Of a DNA stretch of 59,945 bases, positions 1 to 8,203 are shown piece by piece. A model generated the notes under the pieces. That model was not told where the DNA came from and did not search any database. It was given only the letters and a program-made list of their open reading frames with translations. The DNA is from Staphylococcus simulans. GTDB lineage: Bacteria > Bacillota > Bacilli > Staphylococcales > Staphylococcaceae. The stretch lies in assembly GCF_003043455.1 (NCBI RefSeq), contig NZ_PZGG01000008.1, positions 1 through 59,945 of the forward strand, given 5' to 3'. How positions within the stretch are numbered: position 1 is the stretch's first letter; each line of letters starts with the position of its first letter. A program made the position numbers and the translations under genes.

Positions 1-69
1 ATAGGTTCGGGGTGGAAGCATAGCGATATGTGGAGCTGACGAATACTAATCGATCGAAGACTTAATCAA
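1..69 (+). rRNA. 23S rRNA, 3' end (partial)
   Basis: The window opens inside the last part of a 23S rRNA gene. The bases around 30-69 (GCTGACGAATACTAATCGAT followed by CGAAGACTTAATCAA) are the conserved 3' terminus of staphylococcal 23S rRNA. The exact mature end near 69 is an estimate. A short AT-rich spacer leads into the 5S gene. Confidence 0.9.
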
Positions 70-138
70 TTTCAAGTTTTGATTGGTCGAATTGAAATTT
101 ACTTACTATCTAGTTTTGAATGTATAAACATTCCATTG

Positions 139-253
139 TCTGGCGACAATGGCAAAGAGGTCACACCTGTTCCCATGCCGAACACAGAAGTTAAGCTCTT
201 TAGCGCCGATGGTAGTCGGACTTACGTTCCGCAAGAGTAGGACGTTGCCAGGC
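139..253 (+). rRNA. rrf: 5S rRNA
   Basis: A sequence of about 115 bases begins TCTGGCGACAATGGC and ends GACGTTGCCAGGC, so its ends pair as the 5S helix I. The internal block around 171-190 (CCCATGCCGAACACAGAAGT) is the hallmark of bacterial 5S rRNA. It follows the 23S gene by about 70 bases and closes this rrn operon. No tRNA gene follows before the terminator. Confidence 0.97.
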
Positions 254-259
254 AAACAT

Positions 260-287
260 GAGATCCTGTAAAGGGTCTCTTTTTTTA
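260..287 (+). terminator. rrn operon terminator
   Basis: The arms GAGATCC (260-266) and GGGTCTC (273-279) form a 7-bp stem with one G-T pair and a 6-base loop, followed directly by seven T. It lies a few bases after the 5S gene and should end the rRNA transcript. Confidence 0.9.
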
Positions 288-314
288 TGCCTATATATAA
301 TGATATACATAAAT

Positions 315-358
315 AAATCGCCCGCTCTGTACTTAATGGTACACAGAGTGGACGATTT
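315..358 (-). terminator. Terminator of the MFS gene
   Basis: The arms AAATCG (315-320) and CGATTT (353-358) enclose a further imperfect stem with CTCTGT/ACAGAG. It sits just past the stop of the minus-strand transporter gene and is followed on that strand by a T-rich stretch (TTTATTT). Confidence 0.7.
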
Positions 359-360
359 GT

Positions 361-1527
361 TTATGAAGTAATAGATGAGTGTTGTTTTTCTACATAAATA
401 GAAATCAATAAAAACATCAAACCGATTAGCGTAAGCAAAGGTGCAATTAAGCTTAATGAGGCTACAGGTAAGTGTGTGATAACTAAACCACCTACAAAAG
501 CACCTAACGCATTGCCTAAGTTGAAGGCAGATTGATTCAATGTACTGGCTAACGTAGGTGCATCTTGTGAAATCAATGTGCTTTTATATTGAAGAGAGGG
601 ACTCATACTAAATCCGATAACTCCAAATAAAAAGACGCCGAGTACCATCACAAGTCCATTGAACTGCATGAAATACAGAATCCCAAAATAGAGGATGAAG
701 ACTGTAAAAATTAATTGTAACGCCTTATTCAAATTCCAATCGGCAAGTTTACCACCGATTAAGTTACCAAGCGTGACACCAACACCAAAGATAATCAACA
801 TAAAGGAAATAAGATTTTCTTTAATATGTGTGACATCTATTAATATTGATGAAATGTAAGTAAAATACGCAAAGACACTGCTGAAACCAAATAAGGTTAC
901 TGCGAGCGTCAACCATAAACGCTTTTCTTTTAAGATCTTTAATTCGTCTAATACAGATGATGCTTGACGTTCTTTTTGATTAGGAACAAAAATCATAATA
1001 CCAATCAACGCTAATATTCCGATAATAGCTATAATCACAAAGGTCATTGCCCATCCGAATTGTTGACCGATTAATGTCCCAAAAGGTACACCTAAAATAT
1101 TGCTTAAGGATAGTCCCATAAACATCAATGCCATGGCACTTGCGCGATATTGCGGTTGTACCATACTTGCGGCTAAAATAGATCCAATCCCAAAGAATGA
1201 ACCGTGCGCAAGTGAAGTGATAATTCTAGCTGTCATCATGAAGCCGTAACTTGTGCTGAATGATGAAGCTAAGTTACCGATAATGAAAATAGCCATTAAT
1301 AGCATTAATAAATATTTTCGATTAAGTTTAATGGTAATCATAACCAAAATAGGTCCGCCAATTGCGACACCTAAGGCATAGCCTGTAATTAATTGACCAG
1401 CTTGACTGACCGTCACATGGAAATCACGTGCGATGTTGGGTAATAAGCCCATGATGACAAATTCTGTCATTCCAATCGCAAATGCGCCGATCGCAAGCAT
1501 CCATATCGCAATAGGATATTTCTTCAA
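361..1527 (-). CDS. MFS transporter, DHA1 (AraJ/YdhP-like) family
   Basis: A 388-residue hydrophobic protein with about 12 predicted membrane helices, the size and layout of DHA1-type major facilitator transporters (proton-driven efflux of drugs or sugars). The first helix carries AIGMTEFVIMGLLP, typical of AraJ/YdhP-like members. The loop after helix 2 (GGPILVMITIKLNRK) corresponds to MFS motif A. The reading frame extends upstream to 1551, but GGAGGTG at 1533-1539 lies five bases before a TTG at 1527, so TTG is the likely start and the protein begins MKKYPIAIW. The substrate cannot be told from sequence. The gene is monocistronic between its own terminator and a GNAT gene. Confidence 0.85.
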   Translation of the reverse strand: MKKYPIAIWMLAIGAFAIGMTEFVIMGLLPNIARDFHVTVSQAGQLITGYALGVAIGGPILVMITIKLNRKYLLMLLMAIFIIGNLASSFSTSYGFMMTARIITSLAHGSFFGIGSILAASMVQPQYRASAMALMFMGLSLSNILGVPFGTLIGQQFGWAMTFVIIAIIGILALIGIMIFVPNQKERQASSVLDELKILKEKRLWLTLAVTLFGFSSVFAYFTYISSILIDVTHIKENLISFMLIIFGVGVTLGNLIGGKLADWNLNKALQLIFTVFILYFGILYFMQFNGLVMVLGVFLFGVIGFSMSPSLQYKSTLISQDAPTLASTLNQSAFNLGNALGAFVGGLVITHLPVASLSLIAPLLTLIGLMFLLISIYVEKQHSSITS

Positions 1528-1641
1528 AATGACACCTCCGAAAATTCGCAAATATGGACTCGATTATACGTGAATCTTTAAATGGCGTCAATGTGTTTCG
1601 TGATGTCGTTTAAAAGAAGGTAAATAATAAAGGTGACATGA

Positions 1642-2112
1642 TTAAAGTTGATATGACATCACGTGTTGGGGGCCTGCAGGACCCTCTAATACACGTTGAG
1701 TATCGATATAACCAAGTTTTTGATAGACATGAATAGCTTTAGGATTTTTAAAATTAACTGAAAGTACGATTTCATTTGTATTTGGAAAATGTGTATGCAC
1801 ATAGTCAGGTAATTGTGCCAAAGCTGCTTGTGCTAGGCCTTGCCCTTGCATACGTTCTGTAATAGAGAATGATTTTACTAATACAGCATTAGGATTTTGA
1901 GCTAAGTCTCTGCCTTCATCATTTTGATTCAACCTCATAAAACCAACTGGGTGTTGTTGATGTAAAATAACGACAGGATATTCTCCAGGCGCTAAATCTT
2001 CGAGAGCCGCAAAGGGTAATAGCGCAAAAGCACTTTCTGCTTCAGCAATAGTAAATTTCTCAAGTTCCTGGTCATACTTAGAGTCATATGGGACTAATTG
2101 AACATCAGACAT
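1642..2112 (-). CDS. GNAT-family N-acetyltransferase
   Basis: A 156-residue protein with the GNAT fold. The acetyl-CoA pyrophosphate-binding motif A is QGQGLA at residues 89-94. The C-terminal AIHVYQKLGY is the usual motif B region. It transfers an acetyl group from acetyl-CoA to an amine, but the substrate is unknown. ATG at 2112 follows an AAGGAG site. It starts 18 bases after the stop of pdxR on the same strand, so the two are probably cotranscribed. Its link to vitamin B6 regulation, if any, is not evident. Confidence 0.82.
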   Translation of the reverse strand: MSDVQLVPYDSKYDQELEKFTIAEAESAFALLPFAALEDLAPGEYPVVILHQQHPVGFMRLNQNDEGRDLAQNPNAVLVKSFSITERMQGQGLAQAALAQLPDYVHTHFPNTNEIVLSVNFKNPKAIHVYQKLGYIDTQRVLEGPAGPQHVMSYQL

Positions 2113-2130
2113 ATTGTTTTCTCCTTTAAG

Positions 2131-3498
2131 TCATTTTGTCAGTGTTTGAATCAACACACTAGTATGTGCTTCTAATTCATTATCTGGTATACCCCCGAAA
2201 CCGATAATAAATTTCGGTGCAGTGATATCATAATTTTCTTTCTTCATATAATTGATTAACGGGATGAGTTTGACATGGTTTTGTTTCGCTCGTTGTAATA
2301 CCTCATCTAAATGCATACCGTTTTGAACCGTTAATGTAAAATGCATACCCGTTGTTGCGCCTTCAATCATCAGCTGATTTTGATAGGGCTTTAAAGCATC
2401 TAAGATATAAGTCAGTTTATGACGATAGACTTTACGCATTTTGTTCAAATGGCGATCAAATGAACCATTCTCCATAAATTGTGCGACTGTATACTGCATA
2501 GGAGCAGGGACTGTATTCCCTTCTTTGTTAGGTAAATCATGATAATTTTTCATCAGTGCTTTCGGCAGCACCATAAACGCAATACGACAACTTGGAAATA
2601 ATGATTTAGAAAAGGTACTGATATAAATAACCTTTCCTGTCTTGTCTAAACTTTGAAGTGCAGGAATCGGTTTACTGAAATAACGAAATTCTGAATCATA
2701 ATCGTCTTCAATAATAAAACGGTCTTTATGTTGCTGGGCCCAGTTGATGAGTTGCGTACGTGTCTTTAAGTTCATCACATAGCCAGTTGGGAATTGATGA
2801 GATGGTGTCACATATACCACTTGACGATTGGAATTGAAGACTTGAGACATCTCAATACCTTTTTTAGTGACAGGTACTTGTTTATAATTTAATTCCTTTT
2901 TATCCAACACTTGTTTAATAGGTGGATAGCTTGGATATTCGATGATGTAAGAACGGTCAGTGAGTATATCTGTTACTTGGTTGATTAATTGTTCTGTAGA
3001 AGAACCGATAATAATTTGTTCAGGATGACAATTCACACCACGGCTATTAAAGAGGTAGTGTGCAATGGCTTGTCGTAGTCTGAATTCACCTTGTTGATCT
3101 CCGGGTTGTAAAATATCTGGCATAGATTCGTCAAAGACATCACGTGCGTATTTACGAAATTGTTGCCACGGAAAGTGTTCTGTATCAATACGTGCTAAAT
3201 CAAAGTGATAGCGAGTAGTTGTTTCTTTTTGAGTTTGATGCGTGACTGTTGTTGGAGATTCTTTTGTGACTACTGGCAGTGATTCAATATCTGATACATA
3301 ATAGCCTGAACGTGGCTTCGAATAGATATAGCCTTCGTCTAATAAGTATTGGTAAGCATGTTCAATCGTTGTATTACTGAGCGAATGATGTTCAGCAAGT
3401 CGGCGTTTAGAAGGAAAACGGTCGCCAGATTGATACTGGCCTTCAATAATTTGTTCCTTCAACTTTTGATAAAGCTGCATATATAAAGGTTGTTTCAT
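2131..3498 (-). CDS. pdxR: PdxR, MocR-type (GntR + aminotransferase) regulator of PLP synthesis
   Basis: A 455-residue MocR-family regulator. Residues 1-70 form a GntR winged helix (SGDRFPSKRRLAEHH). The rest is a fold-type I aminotransferase domain with an EDDYDSEF block (264-271) and a PLP-lysine motif STFSKSL with Lys298. In this family the domain senses pyridoxal phosphate and does not catalyse transamination. It diverges from pdxS with about 96 bases between the starts, the arrangement of the PdxR activators of pdxST in Listeria and Corynebacterium. ATG at 3498 follows GGAGG by eight bases. Function is inferred from domain structure and neighbourhood. Confidence 0.93.
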   Translation of the reverse strand: MKQPLYMQLYQKLKEQIIEGQYQSGDRFPSKRRLAEHHSLSNTTIEHAYQYLLDEGYIYSKPRSGYYVSDIESLPVVTKESPTTVTHQTQKETTTRYHFDLARIDTEHFPWQQFRKYARDVFDESMPDILQPGDQQGEFRLRQAIAHYLFNSRGVNCHPEQIIIGSSTEQLINQVTDILTDRSYIIEYPSYPPIKQVLDKKELNYKQVPVTKKGIEMSQVFNSNRQVVYVTPSHQFPTGYVMNLKTRTQLINWAQQHKDRFIIEDDYDSEFRYFSKPIPALQSLDKTGKVIYISTFSKSLFPSCRIAFMVLPKALMKNYHDLPNKEGNTVPAPMQYTVAQFMENGSFDRHLNKMRKVYRHKLTYILDALKPYQNQLMIEGATTGMHFTLTVQNGMHLDEVLQRAKQNHVKLIPLINYMKKENYDITAPKFIIGFGGIPDNELEAHTSVLIQTLTK

Positions 3499-3530
3499 TC
3501 AACTGGCCTCCTAATATTTATCGAAATTGG

Positions 3531-3562
3531 TCCTTTAACACTATCAGTTTATCCTTTACACT
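3531..3562. promoter_or_regulatory. Candidate PdxR operator: direct repeat
   Basis: TCCTTTAACACT (3531-3542) and TCCTTTACACT (3552-3562) are direct repeats whose starts are 21 bp apart, two helical turns, so both face the same side of DNA. They lie in the pdxR-pdxS intergenic region. MocR regulators commonly bind direct repeats. Binding is inferred. Confidence 0.6.
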
Positions 3563-3594
3563 GGATTTAATCAATGAGAAAAGGGGTATTTAGA

Positions 3595-4482
3595 ATGTCT
3601 AAAATTGTAGGCTCAGATCGAGTAAAACGTGGAATGGCTGAAATGCAAAAAGGCGGCGTAATCATGGACGTTGTCAATGCAGAACAAGCTAAAATTGCAG
3701 AAGAAGCAGGCGCAGTAGCAGTTATGGCGCTTGAACGTGTACCATCAGATATCAGAGCAGCTGGCGGTGTTGCGCGTGCATGTAATCCTAAAATTGTTCA
3801 AGAAGTAATGGATGCTGTTTCAATTCCAGTTATGGCTAAATGCCGTATCGGACATATCACAGAAGCACGTGTGTTAGAAGCGATGGGTGTAGACTACATC
3901 GATGAATCAGAAGTATTAACACCTGCTGATGAAGAATATCATTTATTAAAAAGCGACTACACTGTACCATTCGTATGCGGTTGCCGTAACTTAGGCGAAG
4001 CAGCACGTCGTATCGGTGAAGGTGCAGCAATGTTACGTACAAAAGGTGAACCAGGTACTGGTAACATCGTTGAAGCAGTACGTCATATGCGTCAAGTGAA
4101 TTCAGAAGTGGCTAAATTAACAGTTATGCCAGATGATGAAATCATGACATTCGCAAAAGAAATCGGCGCACCATACGAAGTGTTAAAATCAATCAAAGAC
4201 AACGGTCGTTTACCAGTAGTTAACTTTGCGGCAGGCGGTGTTGCGACACCTCAAGACGCAGCGTTAATGATGCAATTAGGTGCTGACGGTGTATTCGTAG
4301 GTTCAGGTATCTTCAAATCAGAAGACCCTGAAAAATTCGCAAAAGCAATTGTTCAAGCAACAACACACTACACTGATTACGAATTAATCGGTAAATTAGC
4401 TCAAGAGCTTGGTGAAGCAATGAGAGGCTTAGATGTAAATCAACTTTCATTAGAAGAACGTATGCAAGAGCGTGGCTGGTAA
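3595..4482 (+). CDS. pdxS: PdxS, pyridoxal 5'-phosphate synthase, synthase subunit
   Basis: A 295-residue beta/alpha-barrel that condenses ribose-5-phosphate, glyceraldehyde-3-phosphate and ammonia into PLP in the DXP-independent pathway. Family residues are present: Asp25, Lys82 in VMAKCRIGH and Lys150 in [10 protein letters not shown], the two lysines that carry covalent intermediates. The frame opens at 3574, but the family N-terminus [14 protein letters not shown] begins at 3595, preceded by AAGGGG. pdxT follows after a single base, so the two subunits of the 12+12 complex are made together. The divergent PdxR probably activates it. Confidence 0.98.
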   Translation: MSKIVGSDRVKRGMAEMQKGGVIMDVVNAEQAKIAEEAGAVAVMALERVPSDIRAAGGVARACNPKIVQEVMDAVSIPVMAKCRIGHITEARVLEAMGVDYIDESEVLTPADEEYHLLKSDYTVPFVCGCRNLGEAARRIGEGAAMLRTKGEPGTGNIVEAVRHMRQVNSEVAKLTVMPDDEIMTFAKEIGAPYEVLKSIKDNGRLPVVNFAAGGVATPQDAALMMQLGADGVFVGSGIFKSEDPEKFAKAIVQATTHYTDYELIGKLAQELGEAMRGLDVNQLSLEERMQERGW

Positions 4483-4483
4483 G

Positions 4484-5062
4484 ATGAAAATCGGAGTCCT
4501 CGCACTACAAGGCGCAGTACGTGAACATTTGCGCCACATTGAGCTTAGCGGTCACGAAGGTGTCGCAATCAAGCGTGTTGAACAATTAGAAGAAATCGAC
4601 GGCTTAATTTTACCAGGCGGAGAATCAACGACATTACGTCGTTTGATGAATCTGTATGGATTTAAAGAAGCGTTAGTCAACTCAGATTTACCGATGTTCG
4701 GTACATGTGCTGGATTGATTGTCTTAGCACAAGACATCGTCGGTGAAGAAGGTTATTTAAAGAAATTAGATATCACTGTAGAGCGTAATTCATTTGGGCG
4801 ACAAGTGGACAGCTTTGAGTCTGAATTAGATATTAAAGGTATCGCAGAGGATATTGAAGCGGTCTTTATCAGAGCGCCGCATATTGAAAAAGTAAACAGT
4901 GACAATGTAGAAGTATTAAGTACAGTCGGCGACAAAATTGTCGCAGTCAAAGAAGGTAATTATTTAGGTGTTTCTTTCCATCCGGAATTAACAGATGATT
5001 ACCGTGTAACGCAGTACTTTATTGAACATATTGTTGCTGAAAGTAAAAAAGCGAATGTATAA
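4484..5062 (+). CDS. pdxT: PdxT, pyridoxal 5'-phosphate synthase, glutaminase subunit
   Basis: A 192-residue class I glutamine amidotransferase that supplies ammonia to PdxS. The triad is visible as Cys75 in MFGTCAG, His166 and Glu168 in FHPE, with the oxyanion strand LPGGEST near 43-49. A GTG at 4472 is in frame, but the conserved start [15 protein letters not shown] is the ATG at 4484, one base after the pdxS stop, which suggests translational coupling. A strong bidirectional hairpin terminates the operon. Confidence 0.97.
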   Translation: MKIGVLALQGAVREHLRHIELSGHEGVAIKRVEQLEEIDGLILPGGESTTLRRLMNLYGFKEALVNSDLPMFGTCAGLIVLAQDIVGEEGYLKKLDITVERNSFGRQVDSFESELDIKGIAEDIEAVFIRAPHIEKVNSDNVEVLSTVGDKIVAVKEGNYLGVSFHPELTDDYRVTQYFIEHIVAESKKANV

Positions 5063-5068
5063 GCATTC

Positions 5069-5104
5069 AAAAAACGAGCAGCCATAACGGTTGCTCGTTT
5101 TTTT
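5069..5104. terminator. Bidirectional terminator, pdxT / GNAT
   Basis: AAAAAACGAGCA (5069-5080) pairs perfectly with TGCTCGTTTTTT (5092-5103), with an 11-base loop. The A/T flanks provide a T tract on either strand, so it serves the convergent pdxST and GNAT genes. Confidence 0.92.
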
Positions 5105-5588
5105 AGTTCGAATATTTTTCTAAGTATATTAATCCTTCATGATCAGGCGTACTGTTTTGATTGATATAATCATAGCCACGCTTTCTATAGAATTGTACTG
5201 CTGTTATTGAAGCAGGGATAATGAGACGTTTTGCGCGATGATAATAATAGTCATCTTCTAAAGTATCCATAATCAGTTTACCTATACCTAATTTTTGATA
5301 ATCAGGAGAAACAAAAATAGAAAAGAAGCATGATTCTGTTTCACTGCCGTAGTAAGGACCAATCGCACCTGTCGCAATCAATTGGTCATTCAACTTAAAG
5401 ACATAAAAACTAGTTTTTTCTGCTTTATATTGAATACTTTCTGGTGTAGTCTCTGCTACATAACTTTCGATATCTTTTTGCGGTTCGTCTTTGATGTTGG
5501 TCGTTCTGAGTGTATGACATATTAAATCTACAACCGCTTGTGTATCTGATGCTTGAAATTTACTAATTTGTATCGTATTTAAGTCCAT
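5103..5588 (-). CDS. GNAT-family N-acetyltransferase
   Basis: A 161-residue GNAT protein. Motif A is QKLGIG at residues 98-103, preceded by FFSIFVSPDY, and the C-terminal half has AVQFYRKRGYDYINQ. The substrate is unknown. ATG at 5588 follows AGGTGA. The stop codon overlaps the shared terminator. It converges on pdxT and lies just downstream of a decayed ASCH gene on the same strand, with which it may once have formed an operon. Confidence 0.83.
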   Translation of the reverse strand: MDLNTIQISKFQASDTQAVVDLICHTLRTTNIKDEPQKDIESYVAETTPESIQYKAEKTSFYVFKLNDQLIATGAIGPYYGSETESCFFSIFVSPDYQKLGIGKLIMDTLEDDYYYHRAKRLIIPASITAVQFYRKRGYDYINQNSTPDHEGLIYLEKYSN

Positions 5589-5605
5589 AGTTTCACCTAC
5601 TTTAT

Positions 5606-5784
5606 TTATTTAGGAAACAGACATTCAAATTCTTCACAGACCATGATTTGATTTTCATTAAAAGTTTGATTAATGCTTGCATATTGAGGGATAAAAAGTC
5701 GCGATGGACGTTTCTCCAATATGTTAAGGTTCGAGAACCTCCATAATTAAGTGTTACTTTACACGAAAGCGTTTTGAAATGCAA
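5606..5784 (-). pseudogene. ASCH-domain protein remnant, truncated and frameshifted
   Basis: One minus-strand frame reads YGGSRTLTYWRNVHRDF. After one base is added near 5690 another frame continues PQYASINQTFNENQIMVCEE and then FECLFPK before a stop at 5606. Joined, these match the C-terminal half of ASCH-domain proteins (DRxLxxWRxxHxxFF...VCExFxVxYPK). The N-terminal half of this roughly 150-residue family is absent, because the nucleoside-transporter gene lies immediately upstream. What is seen is the two-frame match. The family assignment is from memory. A sequencing error could explain the frameshift but not the missing N-terminus. Confidence 0.55.
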
Positions 5785-5791
5785 TATGAAA

Positions 5792-5822
5792 AAAACGACT
5801 CCCTGATTGAGGAAGCCGTTTT
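5792..5822 (-). terminator. nupC terminator
   Basis: The arms around 5792-5804 and 5811-5822 (AAAACG...CGTTTT with internal GACTCC/GGAAGC) form a stem with two mismatches. A run of seven A on the plus strand gives a T tract on the minus strand. It follows the stop of the transporter gene. Confidence 0.65.
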
Positions 5823-5831
5823 AAATATGAT

Positions 5832-7043
5832 TTACATGAATAGACCTGCGATAGAAGCAGAGATGAATGAAACAAGTGTTGCACCGAATAGTAATTTAAG
5901 TCCGAAACGTGCAACCAAGTCACCTTTTTCATCATTTAATGATTTGATGGCACCAGAAATGATACCGATTGAACTGAAGTTTGCGAATGATACTAAGAAG
6001 ACAGAAGTAATACCGATTGCACGTTCTGATAAACCATGCATTTTACCTAAGTCTAACATCGCAACGAATTCGTTTGATAATAATTTTGTAGCCATTAATG
6101 AACCTGCTTTAACTGCGTCATCCCAAGGGATACCTGTTAGGAATGCGAATGGCGCAAAGACAAATCCGATTAATGTTTGGAAGTCCCATTTAATTGAACC
6201 GCCTGATACAGCTGTAAAGATACCGCTGACAAGGCCATTAAGTAAAGCGATAATTGCGATATAACCAATTAACATTGCCCCTACAATGACCGCAACTTTA
6301 AATCCATCTAAAATGTATTCGCCTAACATTTCGAAGAAAGATTGTTTTTGTCCTGTTTCTTCCACTAATAATTTGTCGTCTTTTTCATCAACTGTATATG
6401 GATTGATAATTGAAGCAATAATAAATCCGCCGAATAAGTTTAGTACGATCGCTGTTACGACATATTTAGGATCTAACAGTGTGAAGTAAGCACCGATGAT
6501 TGAAGCGGATACCGTCGACATTGCTGAAGCTGTTAATGTATATAAACGGTGCTTCGGAATATGTGGTAATTGTTTCTTCAATGAAATGAATACTTCTGAT
6601 TGTCCTAAAATGGCAGCTGCCACTGCGTTATATGATTCTAAACGACCCATGCCGTTGATTTTAGAGATCAAGAAACCTAAACCATTAATAATCATTGGTA
6701 AAATCTTAGTGTATTGTAAGATACCGATAATAGCTGAAATGAAGACAATCGGTAATAATACACTGAAGAAGAATGGCGGTTGATCTGGATCTACATATTT
6801 AAAGCCTCCAAATACAAAGTTAACCCCTTCAGCAGCTTTCGCTAGCAAATAAGAGAAGCCTTTCGCAATGCCGCCGATGACTGTGATTCCTGCATTCGTT
6901 TTTAAGAGAACAAATGCGAAGATTAACTGAATCACAAGCAAGATACCGACATAATGCCATTTAACATTTTTCTTGTCTGAACTAGCAACAAGTGCGAGAG
7001 CTAAGAAGAAGACAATCCCTATTAAAGCAATAAGTATATGCAT
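5832..7043 (-). CDS. nupC: NupC-type concentrative nucleoside transporter
   Basis: A 403-residue, highly hydrophobic membrane protein of the CNT family, which imports nucleosides with protons or sodium. Family landmarks are GGIAKGFSYLLAKAAEGVNF, then GRLESYNAVAAAILGQSEVF, the nucleoside-binding region, and a C-terminal SFANFSSIGIISGAIKSLN. The open frame extends to 7085, but MHILIALIG at 7043 gives the family length and hydrophobic N-terminus and follows an AAGGATG-like site. It diverges from ctsR. Which nucleosides it carries cannot be read from the sequence. Confidence 0.92.
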   Translation of the reverse strand: MHILIALIGIVFFLALALVASSDKKNVKWHYVGILLVIQLIFAFVLLKTNAGITVIGGIAKGFSYLLAKAAEGVNFVFGGFKYVDPDQPPFFFSVLLPIVFISAIIGILQYTKILPMIINGLGFLISKINGMGRLESYNAVAAAILGQSEVFISLKKQLPHIPKHRLYTLTASAMSTVSASIIGAYFTLLDPKYVVTAIVLNLFGGFIIASIINPYTVDEKDDKLLVEETGQKQSFFEMLGEYILDGFKVAVIVGAMLIGYIAIIALLNGLVSGIFTAVSGGSIKWDFQTLIGFVFAPFAFLTGIPWDDAVKAGSLMATKLLSNEFVAMLDLGKMHGLSERAIGITSVFLVSFANFSSIGIISGAIKSLNDEKGDLVARFGLKLLFGATLVSFISASIAGLFM

Positions 7044-7151
7044 GTTATTTCTCATCCTTTTATTTTTTATTTCATCCAATATCATACAGGAAAATAGCGC
7101 TTACGAACATCCTATTTTTGACGATGTCGTAAATTTTTTAAATCATATTGG

Positions 7152-7199
7152 TTGAAAAAGGTCAAAGTTGGTCATATAATATAGTCAAAGAAGGTCAAA
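7152..7199 (+). promoter_or_regulatory. ctsR promoter with two CtsR boxes
   Basis: TTGAAA (7152-7157) and TATAAT (7175-7180) with a 17-base spacer make a near-consensus SigA promoter. Two heptad-repeat operators overlap it: GGTCAAAGTTGGTCATA (7160-7176), imperfect in its second half, and AGTCAAAGAAGGTCAAA (7183-7199), a perfect match to the CtsR consensus RGTCAAANANRGTCAAA. Binding would block both the spacer and the transcription start. Confidence 0.95.
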
Positions 7200-7214
7200 A
7201 AAGGGGTGATATCC

Positions 7215-7676
7215 ATGCATAATATGTCCGACATCATAGAACAGTACATTAAGCACTTATTTGAAGAATCAAATAAAGATGTTGTTGAGATACAAAGAGC
7301 GAATATTGCTCAACGTTTTGACTGTGTGCCTTCTCAACTTAATTATGTAATTAAGACAAGATTCACCAATGAACACGGTTATGAAATCGAAAGTAAACGC
7401 GGTGGTGGAGGTTATATACGAATCACTAAGGTTGAAACCAAGGATACGAAAGGTTATATTGATCACCTCTTACAAATCATCGGCGATTCAATCTCTCAAC
7501 AACAAGCTCATTATGTGATCGAAGGATTGCTTGATAATCAATATATAACATTACGCGAAGCAAAAATGATGCTTGCAGTGGTAGATAGAGATACGTTAAG
7601 AATGGATGTTGCTGCAAGGGACATTGTCCGCGCTAACATATTGAAACAGCTATTGCCGGTCATTAATTACTATTAA
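7215..7676 (+). CDS. ctsR: CtsR, repressor of class III heat-shock genes
   Basis: A 153-residue repressor of clp genes. The N-terminal helix-turn-helix ([20 protein letters not shown]) is followed by the glycine-rich wing [10 protein letters not shown] at 61-70. Arg62 is the arginine that McsB phosphorylates in characterised homologues. The C-terminal half is the dimerisation domain ending [22 protein letters not shown] at 7215 ([12 protein letters not shown]) agrees with the staphylococcal start and follows AAGGGGTGAT. It is the first gene of ctsR-mcsA-mcsB-clpC and represses its own promoter. Confidence 0.98.
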   Translation: MHNMSDIIEQYIKHLFEESNKDVVEIQRANIAQRFDCVPSQLNYVIKTRFTNEHGYEIESKRGGGGYIRITKVETKDTKGYIDHLLQIIGDSISQQQAHYVIEGLLDNQYITLREAKMMLAVVDRDTLRMDVAARDIVRANILKQLLPVINYY

Positions 7677-7693
7677 TAGTTAGGAGGCTGCAC

Positions 7694-8200
7694 ATGGCTG
7701 ACACATTTGCACATGGAACAAAAACAAACGCACTTAAGTCACAAGAACACAACAGAATTAAAGCACAAAGTAATGAAGAGGAACCTACATGGCAGAACAA
7801 TCAAGATGACATGGAAGGCTCTTTTGTTATAAAACAAATACTTCAACATTTGGCGTCTAAGCATGGTATTCAATTAGAAGACTTAAGCGTCAGAGAAGAG
7901 AAGAAGTGTCCTACTTGCCATATGACAATGAAAGATATTGCGTATAAAGGGAAGTTTGGGTGTGCACAATGTTACACTACCTTTAAAGAGGATATTGTAG
8001 ATATTGTCAGACGTGTGCAAGGCGGACAATTTGAACATGTCGGTAAAACGCCTGTCTCCTCTCAGCACAAACTCGCATTAAAGAAAAAAATAGAAGCTAA
8101 AAATAAATATTTACAAGAATTAATAGAACAACAAGCGTTTGAAGAAGCGGCTGTCGTTCGTGATGAAATTAACGCACTAAAAGAAGAAAGCGAGGGATAA
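7694..8200 (+). CDS. mcsA: McsA, activator of the McsB arginine kinase (lacks N-terminal zinc finger)
   Basis: A 168-residue protein with a zinc-finger pair CPTC (72-75) and CAQC (90-93) and a C-terminal UVR-type coiled segment (about 130-165, EEAAVVRDEINALKEE). McsA activates McsB and takes part in CtsR control and metal stress. The S. aureus protein, as remembered, is about 188 residues and starts with two further CxxC motifs. Here residues 1-40 contain no cysteine at all. ATG at 7694 has a good AGGAGG site, and no cysteine-bearing start is open upstream. The rest aligns closely with McsA, so the N-terminal finger appears lost or replaced. Confidence 0.94.
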   Translation: MADTFAHGTKTNALKSQEHNRIKAQSNEEEPTWQNNQDDMEGSFVIKQILQHLASKHGIQLEDLSVREEKKCPTCHMTMKDIAYKGKFGCAQCYTTFKEDIVDIVRRVQGGQFEHVGKTPVSSQHKLALKKKIEAKNKYLQELIEQQAFEEAAVVRDEINALKEESEG

Positions 8201-8203
8201 CAC

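Noticed and set aside
30-70. A SigB-dependent promoter search (GTTTAA...GGGTAT) throughout the window
   Set aside because: No pair with correct spacing was found at a sensible distance from a gene. GTTTAAAC near 57003 has no partner.
254-360. tRNA genes after the 5S rRNA
   Set aside because: Only the rrn terminator and the MFS terminator lie here. No cloverleaf or TTCGA loop is seen.
5779-6783. Plus-strand frames of 161, 67 and 95 codons inside the nucleoside transporter gene
   Set aside because: They are antisense shadows of a clear membrane-protein gene, with no ribosome-binding sites and no family resemblance.
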